Assembly: GCA_964464755.1 (NCBI GenBank)
Contig: CAYXGZ010000003.1
Span: 1-64,000, forward strand
Length of the DNA stretch: 64,000 nt
From: CAYXGZ01 sp964464755
Lineage (GTDB): Bacteria; Planctomycetota; MHYJ01; JACPRB01
Direction of reading: 5' to 3'
Each line of letters begins with the position of its first letter. The first letter of the stretch is position 1. A program made the position numbers and the translations under genes. The notes under the pieces are model-generated. The model was not told the origin of the DNA, did no database searches, and saw only the letters and a program-made list of their open reading frames with translations. Below are positions 33,704 to 44,748 of the stretch, in pieces.

Positions 33704-34084
33704 GTGACGAAGAGGATCCTGGCCACCGACGGCGCGCCGAAGGCCATCGGACCGTACTCGCAGGCCGTCGAGGCGAACGGCCTCCTCTTCCTCTCGGGCC
33801 AGATCCCGCTCGACCCCGCCACGGGCGCGATGGTCGGCAAGACGGCCGCCGAGCAGGCCGACCGCGTGCTCCGGAACCTCCAGGGCGTGCTCACGGCCGC
33901 GGGCCTCACGACCGCGAGCGTCGTCAAGACCACCGTCTACCTCGTCGACCTCGCGGACTTCGCCGCCGTCAACGAGGTCTACGCCCGGTACTTCCCCGAG
34001 GAGCCCCCGGCCAGGGCCACCGTGCAGGTCGCCGCCCTCCCCAAGGGCGCCCGGGTCGAGATCGACGCCGTCGCGGCCCGCTGA
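33704..34084 (+). CDS. ridA: RidA-family enamine/imine deaminase
   Basis: 126 residues, the standard length. Family markers: GPYSQAVEANGLLFLSGQIPLDP at the start, VVKTTVYLVDLADFAAVNEVY, then the ARATVQVAALPKGARVEIDAVA ending with the Arg that binds the substrate carboxylate. RidA hydrolyses reactive enamine/imine intermediates from PLP and flavin enzymes in the cytosol. The divergent DAO-type oxidase is a plausible source of such imines. GTG start, with no Shine-Dalgarno site. Confidence 0.92.
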   Translation: MTKRILATDGAPKAIGPYSQAVEANGLLFLSGQIPLDPATGAMVGKTAAEQADRVLRNLQGVLTAAGLTTASVVKTTVYLVDLADFAAVNEVYARYFPEEPPARATVQVAALPKGARVEIDAVAAR

Positions 34085-34086
34085 TC

Positions 34087-34095
34087 TGGTAGAGT
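34087..34095 (+). promoter_or_regulatory. Extended -10 promoter of rnc
   Basis: TGGTAGAGT: extended -10 with TAGAGT at 34090-34095, directly after the ridA stop. It predicts a leader of about 70 bases before GTG 34172. Confidence 0.5.
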
Positions 34096-34097
34096 GT

Positions 34098-34117
34098 CCG
34101 CCGGCCGGATTCGGCGG
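34098..34117 (+). promoter_or_regulatory. Stem-loop at the start of the rnc leader
   Basis: CCGCCG (34098-34103) and CGGCGG (34112-34117) with an eight-base loop that can itself pair. It is a possible cleavage or control site in the message for RNase III, by analogy with E. coli rnc autoregulation. Confidence 0.35.
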
Positions 34118-34171
34118 CGGCTCCGCGGTGGAACCCCCGTCCAATCCCGCCCGAGCGTTCCCGGAGGAGCC

Positions 34172-34903
34172 GTGCCCGAGCATCCCCGCCAGCGGGAGAT
34201 CCTCGACCACCTCGAGAGGGTCGTCGGCCACCGCTTCGAGCGCCCCGAGCTCGCCGTCCAGGCCGTCACCCACTCCTCCGCGAAGGACCGCGACCTCCCC
34301 TGCAACGAGCGGCTCGAGTTCCTCGGTGACTCCATCCTCGGCCACGTCGTCAGCGAGTACCTCTACCAGATGTTCCCGGACAAGGAGGAGGGCGAGCTCT
34401 CGACGATGAAGTCCGTCATCGTCAGCGCGAAGACCCTCTCCGCGCTCGCCTACGAGCTCGAGTTCGACAAGCTCGTCATCCTCGGCCGAGGCCTGCACGA
34501 GAAGCCCGAGATCCCGCGCAGCATCCTCTGCAACACCTTCGAGGCCGTCGTCGCCGCGCTCCACCTCGACGCGGGCTTCGAGCGCGCGAAGGGCTTCGTG
34601 CTCTCCCAGATCCGCCGGCAGGCCGACTCGATCCTCCGCGACGAGCACGAGAAGAACTACAAGAGCCTGCTCCAGGACCACGCGCAGCGGCAGCTGGCGA
34701 CCGTCCCGACCTACACCGTGCTGCGCGAGTCCGGGCCGGATCACCGCAAGCGCTTCCTCGTGTCCGTCGAGCTCGGCGGCCGGTCCTTCGCTCCGGCCTG
34801 GGGCGACAACAAGCGCGAGGCCGAGCAGAAGGCGGCGCGGGCCGCGCTCCTCGACCTCGGCCTGATCCTGGAGGGACGGACGTCCGGGGAGGAGACCGGG
34901 TAG
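34172..34903 (+). CDS. rnc: Ribonuclease III
   Basis: 243 residues. The catalytic signature NERLEFLGDSILG is complete, with the second acidic site in NTFEAVVAALHLDAGFE. A double-stranded RNA-binding domain (NYKSLLQDHAQRQ ... KREAEQKAARAALLDL) forms the C-terminus. It processes rRNA precursors and structured RNAs. GTG 34172 is preferred: GGAGGAG ends about five bases upstream and the alternative start at 34094 is inside the -10 box. mfd follows after a 47-base gap with a perfect inverted repeat. Confidence 0.94.
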   Translation: MPEHPRQREILDHLERVVGHRFERPELAVQAVTHSSAKDRDLPCNERLEFLGDSILGHVVSEYLYQMFPDKEEGELSTMKSVIVSAKTLSALAYELEFDKLVILGRGLHEKPEIPRSILCNTFEAVVAALHLDAGFERAKGFVLSQIRRQADSILRDEHEKNYKSLLQDHAQRQLATVPTYTVLRESGPDHRKRFLVSVELGGRSFAPAWGDNKREAEQKAARAALLDLGLILEGRTSGEETG

Positions 34904-34913
34904 CGGCCCCGCC

Positions 34914-34936
34914 GGGGGCCCCGCGACCGGGCCCCC
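34914..34936. other. Perfect inverted repeat between rnc and mfd
   Basis: GGGGGCCC (34914-34921) and GGGCCCCC (34929-34936) around a seven-base loop. No T tract follows. It is a candidate RNase III site or transcription pause in the rnc-mfd intergenic region. Confidence 0.45.
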
Positions 34937-34950
34937 CGACGGGAACCGAG

Positions 34951-38091
<3,141 letters not shown>

Positions 38092-38101
38092 AGTCCGTCC
38101 G

Positions 38102-39313
38102 ATGCGCTTCCGGGACTACGACGCCGTCCTCCGCTGGCTCGCCGCCGCCACCGACTACGAGCGCCAGGTGGGCGGCCGCTACTCGACGCGCGAGTACAAC
38201 CTCCGCCGCATGGACCGCCTCCTGGAGGCGCTGGGCCGGCCCGAGCGGCGCTTCCGCTCGATCCACGTCGCGGGCACCAAGGGCAAGGGCTCGACCTGCC
38301 ACCTCGCGGAGGCGCTGCTGCGCGGGCACGGCCTCCGCACCGGCCTCTACACGTCGCCGCACCTCGTGGACCTGCGCGAGCGGATCCGGCTCGACGGCGA
38401 GCCCGTCGCCCCGCGCGAGCTGGTCCGGTCGATGAACGCGATGGCCGGCGCGCTGGCCCGCGTGAAGCCCACGTTCTTCGAGACGCTGACGGCGGCCGCG
38501 TTCGAGATCTTCGCCCGGCGCCGCGTCGACGCGGCGGTGATCGAGGTCGGCATGGGCGGGCGGCTCGACGCGACCAACCTGGTGCGGCCCGACGTCGCCG
38601 TGATCACGACGATCGACTACGACCACGTCGACAAGCTCGGGAACACGCTGGCGAAGATCGCCTCGGAAAAGGCGGGCATCCTGAAGGCGGGCGTCCCGGC
38701 GCTGACGTCGGAGACGAAGGCCGCGCCGCTGGCCGTGTTCCGACGCCGGGCCCGGGAGCTGGGGATCCCGCTGGAGGTCGTGAGGGCCCGGCGCTGGACC
38801 GCGATGCTCCTCGGCCGCCACCAGCGCTCGAACATCACCGTCGCGGTCGCCGCGGTGGAGCGCTTCCTCGGGGCGCTGGACCCGCGGATCGTGCAGGACG
38901 TCCTGCTCACGACGCAAGTTCCCGCGCGGCTGGAGATGGTCCGGGGGACTCCGGCCGTCCTGCTCGACGCGGGCCACAACCCGGCGGCGATCCGCGCGGC
39001 GGCGGAGACGCTGCCCGGGATTCCGGCGCGGCGGAGGATCTGCGTCTTCGGCGCGAGCCGGGACAAGGACTGGCGGAAGATGCTGCGGATCCTCGAGCCG
39101 CTCGTGGACCTCTGGATCCTCGCGGAGGCCCGGACGCCGCGGGCCTGCCCCGTCGCGGACCTCGCGGCCGCCGTGCGGAAGCCCGCGCTCGTGCAGCCCT
39201 CGGTGGAGAGGGCCGTGGGCGCGGCGCTGGCCGCGGCCGGGCCGGACGATCTCGTGCTGGTGACGGGGTCGTTCTACGTGGCGGGCGAGGCCTCGCCTAT
39301 CCTTCGTCGTTGA
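38102..39313 (+). CDS. folC: Dihydrofolate synthase / folylpolyglutamate synthase
   Basis: 403 residues. The Mur-ligase-like P-loop is at 57-64 (HVAGTKGKGST), followed by TSPHLVDLRERIR, the GGRLDATN motif and TTIDYDHVDKLGNTLAKIASEKAGILK, all FolC signatures. It adds glutamate to dihydropteroate or folates using ATP in the cytosol. No accD or other fol genes are near. The 3' end overlaps arfB on the opposite strand by 17 bases. Confidence 0.92.
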   Translation: MRFRDYDAVLRWLAAATDYERQVGGRYSTREYNLRRMDRLLEALGRPERRFRSIHVAGTKGKGSTCHLAEALLRGHGLRTGLYTSPHLVDLRERIRLDGEPVAPRELVRSMNAMAGALARVKPTFFETLTAAAFEIFARRRVDAAVIEVGMGGRLDATNLVRPDVAVITTIDYDHVDKLGNTLAKIASEKAGILKAGVPALTSETKAAPLAVFRRRARELGIPLEVVRARRWTAMLLGRHQRSNITVAVAAVERFLGALDPRIVQDVLLTTQVPARLEMVRGTPAVLLDAGHNPAAIRAAAETLPGIPARRRICVFGASRDKDWRKMLRILEPLVDLWILAEARTPRACPVADLAAAVRKPALVQPSVERAVGAALAAAGPDDLVLVTGSFYVAGEASPILRR

Positions 39314-39725
39314 TCCGGCGGTTCGCCAGGCGCGAGGCCCGCTGGCGCTTCTCCTCCACGCGCCGCTCGCGCGAGGACCGCGTCGGCCTCGTCGGGCGCC
39401 GGACCTTCGGCCGCTGCAGGGCGGCCCGGAGCAGGTCGGCCGCCTTCGCGGCGCAGGCCACGAGGTTCTGGCGCTGGTCGCGCGTCTCCTGGCAGGAGAG
39501 CTGCAGCGAGCCCTGGGAGTCGAGGCGGGCGGCGAGGGCGAGGCGCACGCGCGCGGCCTCGTCGGGCGTCAGCCCCTCGACGAGCGAGAGGTCGATGCGC
39601 ATCTGCACCTTGGAGGCGACCTTGTTGACGTTCTGCCCGCCGGGGCCTGAGGCGCGCACGAAGCGGACCTCGATGGCGGCGGGCGGGATGCGCACGCGGT
39701 CGTTGACGCGGATCGGCTCGTCCAT
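39297..39725 (-). CDS. arfB: ArfB-type peptidyl-tRNA hydrolase (stalled ribosome rescue)
   Basis: 142 residues. It carries the GGQ motif (29-31) in RFVRASGPGGQNVNKVASKVQMR, a lone class-I release-factor catalytic domain without codon-recognition domains, and the basic C-terminal tail (VRRPTRPTRSSRERRVEEKRQRASRLANRRI) that ArfB inserts into the empty mRNA channel. It frees peptides from ribosomes stalled on truncated messages. The promoter is divergent and overlaps that of tRNA-Pro. Confidence 0.9.
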   Translation of the reverse strand: MDEPIRVNDRVRIPPAAIEVRFVRASGPGGQNVNKVASKVQMRIDLSLVEGLTPDEAARVRLALAARLDSQGSLQLSCQETRDQRQNLVACAAKAADLLRAALQRPKVRRPTRPTRSSRERRVEEKRQRASRLANRRINDEG

Positions 39726-39732
39726 GGACGAC

Positions 39733-39738
39733 AGTCTA
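39733..39738 (-). promoter_or_regulatory. -10 box of arfB
   Basis: Minus strand TAGACT ending seven bases before ATG 39725. It lies only 12 bases from the divergent tRNA extended -10. Confidence 0.45.
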
Positions 39739-39750
39739 CAACGCGGCCCG

Positions 39751-39759
39751 TGTTATAGT
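39751..39759 (+). promoter_or_regulatory. Extended -10 promoter of tRNA-Pro
   Basis: TGTTATAGT, extended -10 with TATAGT at 39754-39759, ending nine bases before the first tRNA base. Confidence 0.5.
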
Positions 39760-39768
39760 TCGGGGTCT

Positions 39769-39846
39769 CGGGGCGTAGCTCAGTCTGGCTAGAGCGCTTG
39801 CTTTGGGAGCAAGAGGCCGCGGGTTCAAATCCCGCCGCCCCGACCA
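39769..39846 (+). tRNA. tRNA-Pro (anticodon TGG)
   Basis: 78 bases with encoded CCA. The acceptor stem CGGGGCG (39769-39775) pairs with CGCCCCG (39836-39842); discriminator A, then CCA 39844-39846. The anticodon arm CTTGC/GCAAG encloses the loop TTTGGGA with TGG at 39804-39806, reading CCA and, by wobble, other proline codons. The T arm GCGGG-TTCAAAT-CCCGC is perfect. It is the only tRNA in the window. A protein gene starts 34 bases after the CCA end and may be read through from the same promoter. Confidence 0.97.
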
Positions 39847-39880
39847 TCGGATCCCCGGACCCGTCGACTCCCGAGCCGAC

Positions 39881-40279
39881 ATGAAGACCGTCCTCTTCGC
39901 CTGCGTCCACAACGCGGGCCGCTCGCAGATGGCCGCCGCCTGGTTCAACGCCCTCGCCGATCCCGCGAAGGCCCGGGCGCTCTCCGCGGGCACCGAGCCC
40001 GGCCCGCGCGTCCATCCCGAGGTCCTGGCCGCGATGGCCGAGTCCGGGATCGACCTCTCCGCCGCCGTGCCCCGGCGGCTGACTCCCGAGCTGGCCCGGG
40101 AAGCGGTGCTCCTCGTCACCATGGGCTGCGGCGAGGCCTGCCCGAACGTGCCCGGCCTGCGCAGGATGGATTGGCCGCTGCCGGATCCGAAGGGCCGGCC
40201 CGTCGAGGAGGTCCGCGGGATCCGCGACGAGATCCGGCGCCTCGTGCAGGCCCTCGTCGACGCCGAGCGCTGGGCCTGA
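39881..40279 (+). CDS. Low-molecular-weight phosphotyrosine phosphatase / ArsC-like arsenate reductase
   Basis: 132 residues. The P-loop C-x5-R-S is C8-VHNAG-R14-S15 in FACVHNAGRSQMAAAWFN, the form found in thioredoxin-coupled arsenate reductases and related phosphatases. The later MGCGEACPNVPGLRRMDWPLPDP carries the two further cysteines and the general acid Asp expected for arsenate reduction, which favours ArsC activity. No ars operon genes are near. It follows tRNA-Pro by 34 bases without its own clear promoter or Shine-Dalgarno site. Confidence 0.85.
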   Translation: MKTVLFACVHNAGRSQMAAAWFNALADPAKARALSAGTEPGPRVHPEVLAAMAESGIDLSAAVPRRLTPELAREAVLLVTMGCGEACPNVPGLRRMDWPLPDPKGRPVEEVRGIRDEIRRLVQALVDAERWA

Positions 40280-40340
40280 TCCCGGTTTCCTGCAACGAAA
40301 CTCGCGCCGCTTCCGTCTACCCTTGCAGGGGCCCGTCCCC

Positions 40341-40346
40341 TACAAT
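40341..40346 (+). promoter_or_regulatory. -10 box of the coiled-coil secreted protein gene
   Basis: TACAAT, 25 bases before ATG 40372; the leader holds the ribosome site GAGGTG. No clear -35. Confidence 0.4.
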
Positions 40347-40371
40347 GAGGCTCCGTTTCCCGAGGTGACCG

Positions 40372-40911
40372 ATGCGCCGACTGCTGCCCGCCCTCGCCGT
40401 CCTGGCCTGCTTCGCGACGGCCTCCGTCGCCGAGGCCCAGGAGGAGTCCAAGCTCGACCGCCTGCTCAAGGGCCTCGACGAGAAGATCCAGAAGCTCGAG
40501 AAGCAGGTCGAGGACCTCACGAAGAAGCTCCAGGAGCAGAAGCCCGTCGAGAAGCTCGACCGGGCCATCGAGCGCCTCGTCGAGAAGTTCGGCGGCGAGC
40601 TCGAGCTCGACGGCCTCATGGAGAAGTTCGCCGAGAAGATGCCCGCGAAGCCCGACCTCGACGACCTCATCGAGAAGCTCCTCGGCAGCCTCCCGGAGCT
40701 GCCCGGCGGCATGGCCCCGGCCGACCTCCCCCTCCTCCTCGAGGGGATGGACTGGGAGACCCTGCTCGACGGCGTGAAGGCCCAGCTCGAGGCCCAGTTC
40801 GGCGAGTTCTTCGAGGGCTTCGACGTCCAGAAGCTCCTCCAGGACCTCGAGCGGAAGTTCAAGCCCGAGCCCCGCGGGAGCGGCGAGGAGATCCGCGCCG
40901 AGTTCGTGTAG
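40372..40911 (+). CDS. Secreted coiled-coil protein of unknown function
   Basis: 179 residues. Signal peptide MRRLLPALAVLACFATASVAEAQ is followed by a strong heptad coiled coil (about 26-80: LDRLLKGLDEKIQKLEKQVEDLTKKLQE...), then amphipathic helices with repeated Leu/Glu/Lys and a LPELPGGMAPADLP turn. It is highly charged and without cysteine after the signal, so it is probably periplasmic and oligomeric. No family was recognised. GAGGTG precedes the start. Confidence 0.72.
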   Translation: MRRLLPALAVLACFATASVAEAQEESKLDRLLKGLDEKIQKLEKQVEDLTKKLQEQKPVEKLDRAIERLVEKFGGELELDGLMEKFAEKMPAKPDLDDLIEKLLGSLPELPGGMAPADLPLLLEGMDWETLLDGVKAQLEAQFGEFFEGFDVQKLLQDLERKFKPEPRGSGEEIRAEFV

Positions 40912-40928
40912 CGACGCCGGGGGCCGGC

Positions 40929-40937
40929 TGGTAGAGT
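40929..40937 (+). promoter_or_regulatory. Extended -10 promoter of the EamA transporter gene
   Basis: TGGTAGAGT with TAGAGT at 40932-40937, identical to the rnc box. It supports ATG 40951 as the start, because GTG 40936 would lie within the -10. Confidence 0.5.
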
Positions 40938-40950
40938 GCCGGACCCCCCG

Positions 40951-41847
40951 ATGGAGAAGCCCGTCGCCCTCCCGTTCGCCGTCATCTCGCTCGTCACCCT
41001 GCTCTGGGCCGGCAACTTCGCGGCGGGGAAGATCGCCACCTCCGAACTCGACCCCCTCCTCATCGCCTCCGTCCGCATCGTCCTCGCCGCCCTCTTCTTC
41101 CCCCTCTGGCTGCCGCGCGGCACGCTCCGCGAGCTCGGCTCCGCGGCGACCTGGCGCGTCCTGCTCCCCCTCGCCCTCACGGGCATCTTCCTCAACCAGT
41201 TCGCCTTCGCGACCGGCATCCAGCGCACGACCCCCGCCCACTCCGCGCTCGTCCACGCCCTCATCCCCGTCTTCGTGGTCCTCATCGCGCGGGTGCTGCA
41301 CGCGGAGAAGCCGACCCCGGTCACCCTCGTCGGGATGGCGCTCGCGATCGGCGGCGCGGTCTACCTCGCGGTGGCCCAGTCCGGGGCCGAGCGGGACGAC
41401 ACGCTCGTCGGCGACCTCCTCACGCTGCTCGGGGCGGTGTCCTTCTCCGCCTACGTCGTGCTCGGGCGCCGGGTGACCGCGACCTCGTCGCCCTACCGGG
41501 CCGTGTCGCTGGGCTTCGTGATGGCCGTGCCGTTCTCGCTGCCCTTCCTCGGCTGGTCGCTCGCGCACCAGGACTGGTCGAGGGTGTCGTGGCACGGGCT
41601 GGGGGCCCTGGGCTACATGATCGTCGCCGCGACCTTCGTCTGCTACGCGGGCCACATGTACGCGGTCTCGCGGCTCGGGGCCCTGCGCGTGTCGGTCTTC
41701 ACGAACCTGCAGCCGATCCTCGCGACGCTGCTCGACCTGGCCCTCTTCGGCCGCGCGCCGACGCTGGAGTTCCTCGCGGCCGGCGCGGTCATCCTGGCCG
41801 GCGTCGCGATCGTGCAGTTCCCCGGCCTCACTTCTTCGAAAGGATGA
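40951..41847 (+). CDS. EamA-family (drug/metabolite transporter superfamily) membrane protein
   Basis: 298 residues with ten predicted transmembrane helices in two homologous halves of five. The first half has TLLWAGNFAAGKIATSELDPLLIASVRIVLAALFF, the EamA entry motif. Members export amino acids or metabolites, and the substrate is unpredictable. ATG 40951 (MEKPVALPF) is chosen from the promoter position. The end overlaps the convergent zinc-ribbon gene by 20 bases. Confidence 0.88.
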   Translation: MEKPVALPFAVISLVTLLWAGNFAAGKIATSELDPLLIASVRIVLAALFFPLWLPRGTLRELGSAATWRVLLPLALTGIFLNQFAFATGIQRTTPAHSALVHALIPVFVVLIARVLHAEKPTPVTLVGMALAIGGAVYLAVAQSGAERDDTLVGDLLTLLGAVSFSAYVVLGRRVTATSSPYRAVSLGFVMAVPFSLPFLGWSLAHQDWSRVSWHGLGALGYMIVAATFVCYAGHMYAVSRLGALRVSVFTNLQPILATLLDLALFGRAPTLEFLAAGAVILAGVAIVQFPGLTSSKG

Positions 41848-42223
41848 AGAAGAGGATCGTCCCGACCTGTCCCAGGGCCGAGAGCGTCCCGAGGATGATC
41901 GCCGCCCAGGCGTGCCCCGTGCCCTTGCGCTGGGGATTCCGGCGCACGTTCCGGAGCCCCGCGACCCCGCAGAAGACCGCCGCCAGCGAGAGCGGGATGC
42001 CCAGGCAGGGGATGAGGCCGAAGACCCCGAGGTAGTAGCCCACCAGGGCGACGGGGTTCGTGTAGGGGATGAGCGTCGAGATCCCGTCGCCGCCCGGCGC
42101 GGGGGCCGCGCCCATCCGGGGCGCCGCGGGGGCGGGCGCCGCCATCGGGTGCGCGCACCTCGGGCAGGCCGCCGCGGCCGTGCTCACGGGCGATCCGCAG
42201 GCCGGGCAGTTCACGAGACCCAT
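41828..42223 (-). CDS. Zinc-ribbon DUF4190-like membrane protein
   Basis: 131 residues. An N-terminal zinc ribbon (Cys6, 9, 20, 23) is followed by an Ala/Pro linker (24-48) and two or three transmembrane helices: LVGYYLGVFGLIPCLGIPLSLAAVFCGVAGLRNVRRNPQRKGTGHAWAAIILG, the DUF4190 pattern. Unknown role; such proteins often accompany Ser/Thr kinases. The gene begins 10 bases after the kinase gene, in the same unit. Confidence 0.8.
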   Translation of the reverse strand: MGLVNCPACGSPVSTAAAACPRCAHPMAAPAPAAPRMGAAPAPGGDGISTLIPYTNPVALVGYYLGVFGLIPCLGIPLSLAAVFCGVAGLRNVRRNPQRKGTGHAWAAIILGTLSALGQVGTILFFILSKK

Positions 42224-42233
42224 CCGTCCTCCT

Positions 42234-44684
42234 TCAGCGGCCCTGTTCGAGCGACTCCAGCTCCGCGAGCACCACCTGCCGGTCCAGGCCCGGCGCCGGC
42301 GGGAGTTCCAGCGCGCGGCGCAGGTCCGAGATCGCGCCCGCCCGGTTCCCGAGCTCGGTCCGCGCGAGCCCCCGGTTGATGTAGGCCCAGGGGTCCCGGC
42401 TCCCGAGCTCGATCGCGCGGTCGAGGTCCGCGACCGAGAGCGCCCAGTCCCGGTTCTTCCCGTGCGCGTAGCCGCGGGCCGCGAGGAACTCGGGGCTCCA
42501 GGGCTGCAGGGCGAGGATCGTGTCGAGATCGGACAGCGCCTCGGCGACCCGTTCCTGGTCGATGAGGAGTCGGGCGCGCGCGAAGCGGGGCAGCGGCCAG
42601 GCGGGCGACTTCCGCACCGCCTCGCCGAAGAGGCGCAGCGCCTCGGCCCGGTTCCCCTCGAGCCGCGCCGCCTGCCCGAACAGGAAGTCGCCCTCGCCGG
42701 TCGCGGGCGACGCGTGGACCGCCGAGGCCGCGTCCTCGCGGACCCCCGCGACGATCCCCGCGTGGGCCCTCAAGCTGCCGCGCAGCAGGAGGGCGGCGAC
42801 GAGGCGGGGCCGCCCCGCGACGAGCGACTCCGCCTCCTGGAGCGCCTCGGACGTCCGGCCCAGCTCGTGCAGCGCCCAGGCCCGGTTCACCCGGGCCGTC
42901 CACCAGGTCGGGTGCAGCCGGAGCGCGTGCTCCAAGTCCTCGAGGGCGCCCGCCCGGTCCCCGGCGACGAAGCGCTCCCGACCCCGGGCGAACCGGACGA
43001 GGGGGTTGTGCGGAGCGATCTCCACGCCCAGTTTCGCCCAGTCCAGGCGTCCCGCGGGCGGCCCGATGCTCGCCAGCCAGAAGCAGAGCTCCTCGGAGCT
43101 CGAGGTCCGGGCGCGCCGCACCAGCTCGGGCAGGGCGTCGGTCGCGCTCCGATCGGCCGCCAGGTAGCGAAGGAAGGCCACGTGCCCGGGGATCTCCTGC
43201 TCCGGCAGTCCCGAGAGCCGCCTCGCCCGCTCGGCGAACTCGGGGAGCCGGGGCTCGAGGCTCCCCTCGGGGGCCTCGACCGCGGCCGTCGCCAGCTCGA
43301 GGACCATCGCGGACGCCGCGCCGGCGGCGGAGGCCGGATCGAGGCCCAGCGCCCGGCCCGCGTCCTCCTTCGCCTCCTCGAGCTCCCCGAGCTGCAGCCT
43401 CGCGTTGGCCCGGAGCAGCCAGGCCTCCGGCATCCGCTCATGGGCCCGGAGGAACTCGTCGAGCCGGGCCTCGACGGACTTCAGTTCGGCGCGGATGTCC
43501 TCGGGCTTCCGGAACGCCTGCCGGGTCCACTCGACCGCGGCCATCAGGCGGGTGCGGATCGTCTGCAGCTCCTGGAGGGCGACCTGGCGGCCCTCGGCCT
43601 CTCGGCGGGCCGCCGACTCGCGGGCGGTCCGCTCGCGGGCGTCGCTCAGGCGCGGGAGCAGGATCGCGAGCGTCGCCCCGATCACGAGCACCGCGCCGGC
43701 CGCGATCGCCACCGGCACCCGCCGCCGCGCCAGGCGCTTGCGCAGCCGGTAAGCCGCGGTCCCGGGCCTCGCGAGGATCGGCTCCTCGGCGAGCCAGCGC
43801 TCGAGGTCATCCGCCAGCGCGTCCGCGGACTCGTAGCGGCGATCCGGGTCCTTCTCGAGGCACTTCGAGACGATCGTGGCGAGGTCGCGGTCGACCCCGC
43901 GCAGCGGCTCGGGCTCGACCTCGATCACCTGCCGCAGCGTGTCGAGCAGCGTCTTCCCCCGGTGCGGGGGCCGCCCCGCGAGCAGCGCGTAGAGCGTCGC
44001 GCCGAGCCCGTAGACGTCCGAGCCGGGGCCCGCGGGCTCGCCCCGCGCCTGCTCGGGCGAGAGGTAGCTTGGGGTGCCGACGATCTGGCCCGCCGCGGAG
44101 AGGCCGGACTCGCCCTCGACCGCCCGGGCCAGGCCGAAGTCCATCACGTAGACGTGCGGCCCGGCGGGGCCCGCCCCGGCCATCAGGTTCTCGGGCTTGA
44201 GGTCGCGGTGGACGACGCCCCTCGAATGCGCGTGGGCGACGCCCCGCGCCGCGTCCCGCACGAGGGCGGCCAGTTCCCGGGGGTCCCGGCCCGGCCAGTC
44301 CTTCAGCGTCCGGCCCTCGACGAGCTGCATCGCGATGAAAGGCCGGCCCTCCGACTCGCCGACCTCGTAGAGCGCGGCGATGTGCGGGTGGTCGAGCCGG
44401 CCGACCGTCTGCGCCTCGCGGCGGAAGCGCGCGAGCAGCGCCTCGTCCGCGCCCTTGAGGAACTTGAGCGCGACGTCGCGGCCGAGCTCCGGGTCGCGGG
44501 CCCTCCAGACTTCCCCCATGGCCCCGGCGCCGAGGAGCTCGCCGAGCACGAACTTTCCCGCGCGCCGGGCCTGGACGGCGGCCGAGTCCTTCAGGGATCC
44601 GACGCCGGGGAGGACCGTCGGGGCCTCGGTCGCCGTTCGCTTCAGCGGGGAGCCGGGTCGACGCGGCGCGGGGGGGACGGCCAT
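42234..44684 (-). CDS. Membrane Ser/Thr protein kinase with extracytoplasmic TPR domain
   Basis: 816 residues. The Hanks-type kinase has its Gly loop at 52-58 (LGAGAMGEV), ATP Lys74, HRDLKPEN from 159, DFG 182-184 and an activation segment ending GTPSYLSPEQA. One transmembrane helix lies at 323-343, and a long TPR-containing region follows (about 380-816; for example EAWLLRANARLQLGELEEAKEDAGRALGLDP). All catalytic residues are kept. Its targets are unknown; the small zinc-ribbon protein downstream is co-transcribed. ATG 44684 is set by a TATACT box seven bases upstream. Confidence 0.92.
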   Translation of the reverse strand: MAVPPAPRRPGSPLKRTATEAPTVLPGVGSLKDSAAVQARRAGKFVLGELLGAGAMGEVWRARDPELGRDVALKFLKGADEALLARFRREAQTVGRLDHPHIAALYEVGESEGRPFIAMQLVEGRTLKDWPGRDPRELAALVRDAARGVAHAHSRGVVHRDLKPENLMAGAGPAGPHVYVMDFGLARAVEGESGLSAAGQIVGTPSYLSPEQARGEPAGPGSDVYGLGATLYALLAGRPPHRGKTLLDTLRQVIEVEPEPLRGVDRDLATIVSKCLEKDPDRRYESADALADDLERWLAEEPILARPGTAAYRLRKRLARRRVPVAIAAGAVLVIGATLAILLPRLSDARERTARESAARREAEGRQVALQELQTIRTRLMAAVEWTRQAFRKPEDIRAELKSVEARLDEFLRAHERMPEAWLLRANARLQLGELEEAKEDAGRALGLDPASAAGAASAMVLELATAAVEAPEGSLEPRLPEFAERARRLSGLPEQEIPGHVAFLRYLAADRSATDALPELVRRARTSSSEELCFWLASIGPPAGRLDWAKLGVEIAPHNPLVRFARGRERFVAGDRAGALEDLEHALRLHPTWWTARVNRAWALHELGRTSEALQEAESLVAGRPRLVAALLLRGSLRAHAGIVAGVREDAASAVHASPATGEGDFLFGQAARLEGNRAEALRLFGEAVRKSPAWPLPRFARARLLIDQERVAEALSDLDTILALQPWSPEFLAARGYAHGKNRDWALSVADLDRAIELGSRDPWAYINRGLARTELGNRAGAISDLRRALELPPAPGLDRQVVLAELESLEQGR

Positions 44685-44691
44685 CGGCTGG

Positions 44692-44697
44692 AGTATA
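44692..44697 (-). promoter_or_regulatory. -10 box of the Ser/Thr kinase gene
   Basis: Minus strand TATACT, seven bases from ATG 44684. TTGCCA lies upstream with a short 15-base spacer (44718-44713). Confidence 0.5.
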
Positions 44698-44711
44698 CCC
44701 CTCGTCCCCCG

Positions 44712-44740
44712 TTGGCAATCCCCGGGGATTCTGACACAGT
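44712..44740 (+). promoter_or_regulatory. Candidate promoter of the ABC exporter operon
   Basis: TTGGCA at 44712-44717, a 17-base spacer, weak CACAGT at 44735-44740, eight bases before ATG 44749. The -35 shares bases with the divergent kinase promoter. Confidence 0.35.
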
Positions 44741-44748
44741 AGGGACCC

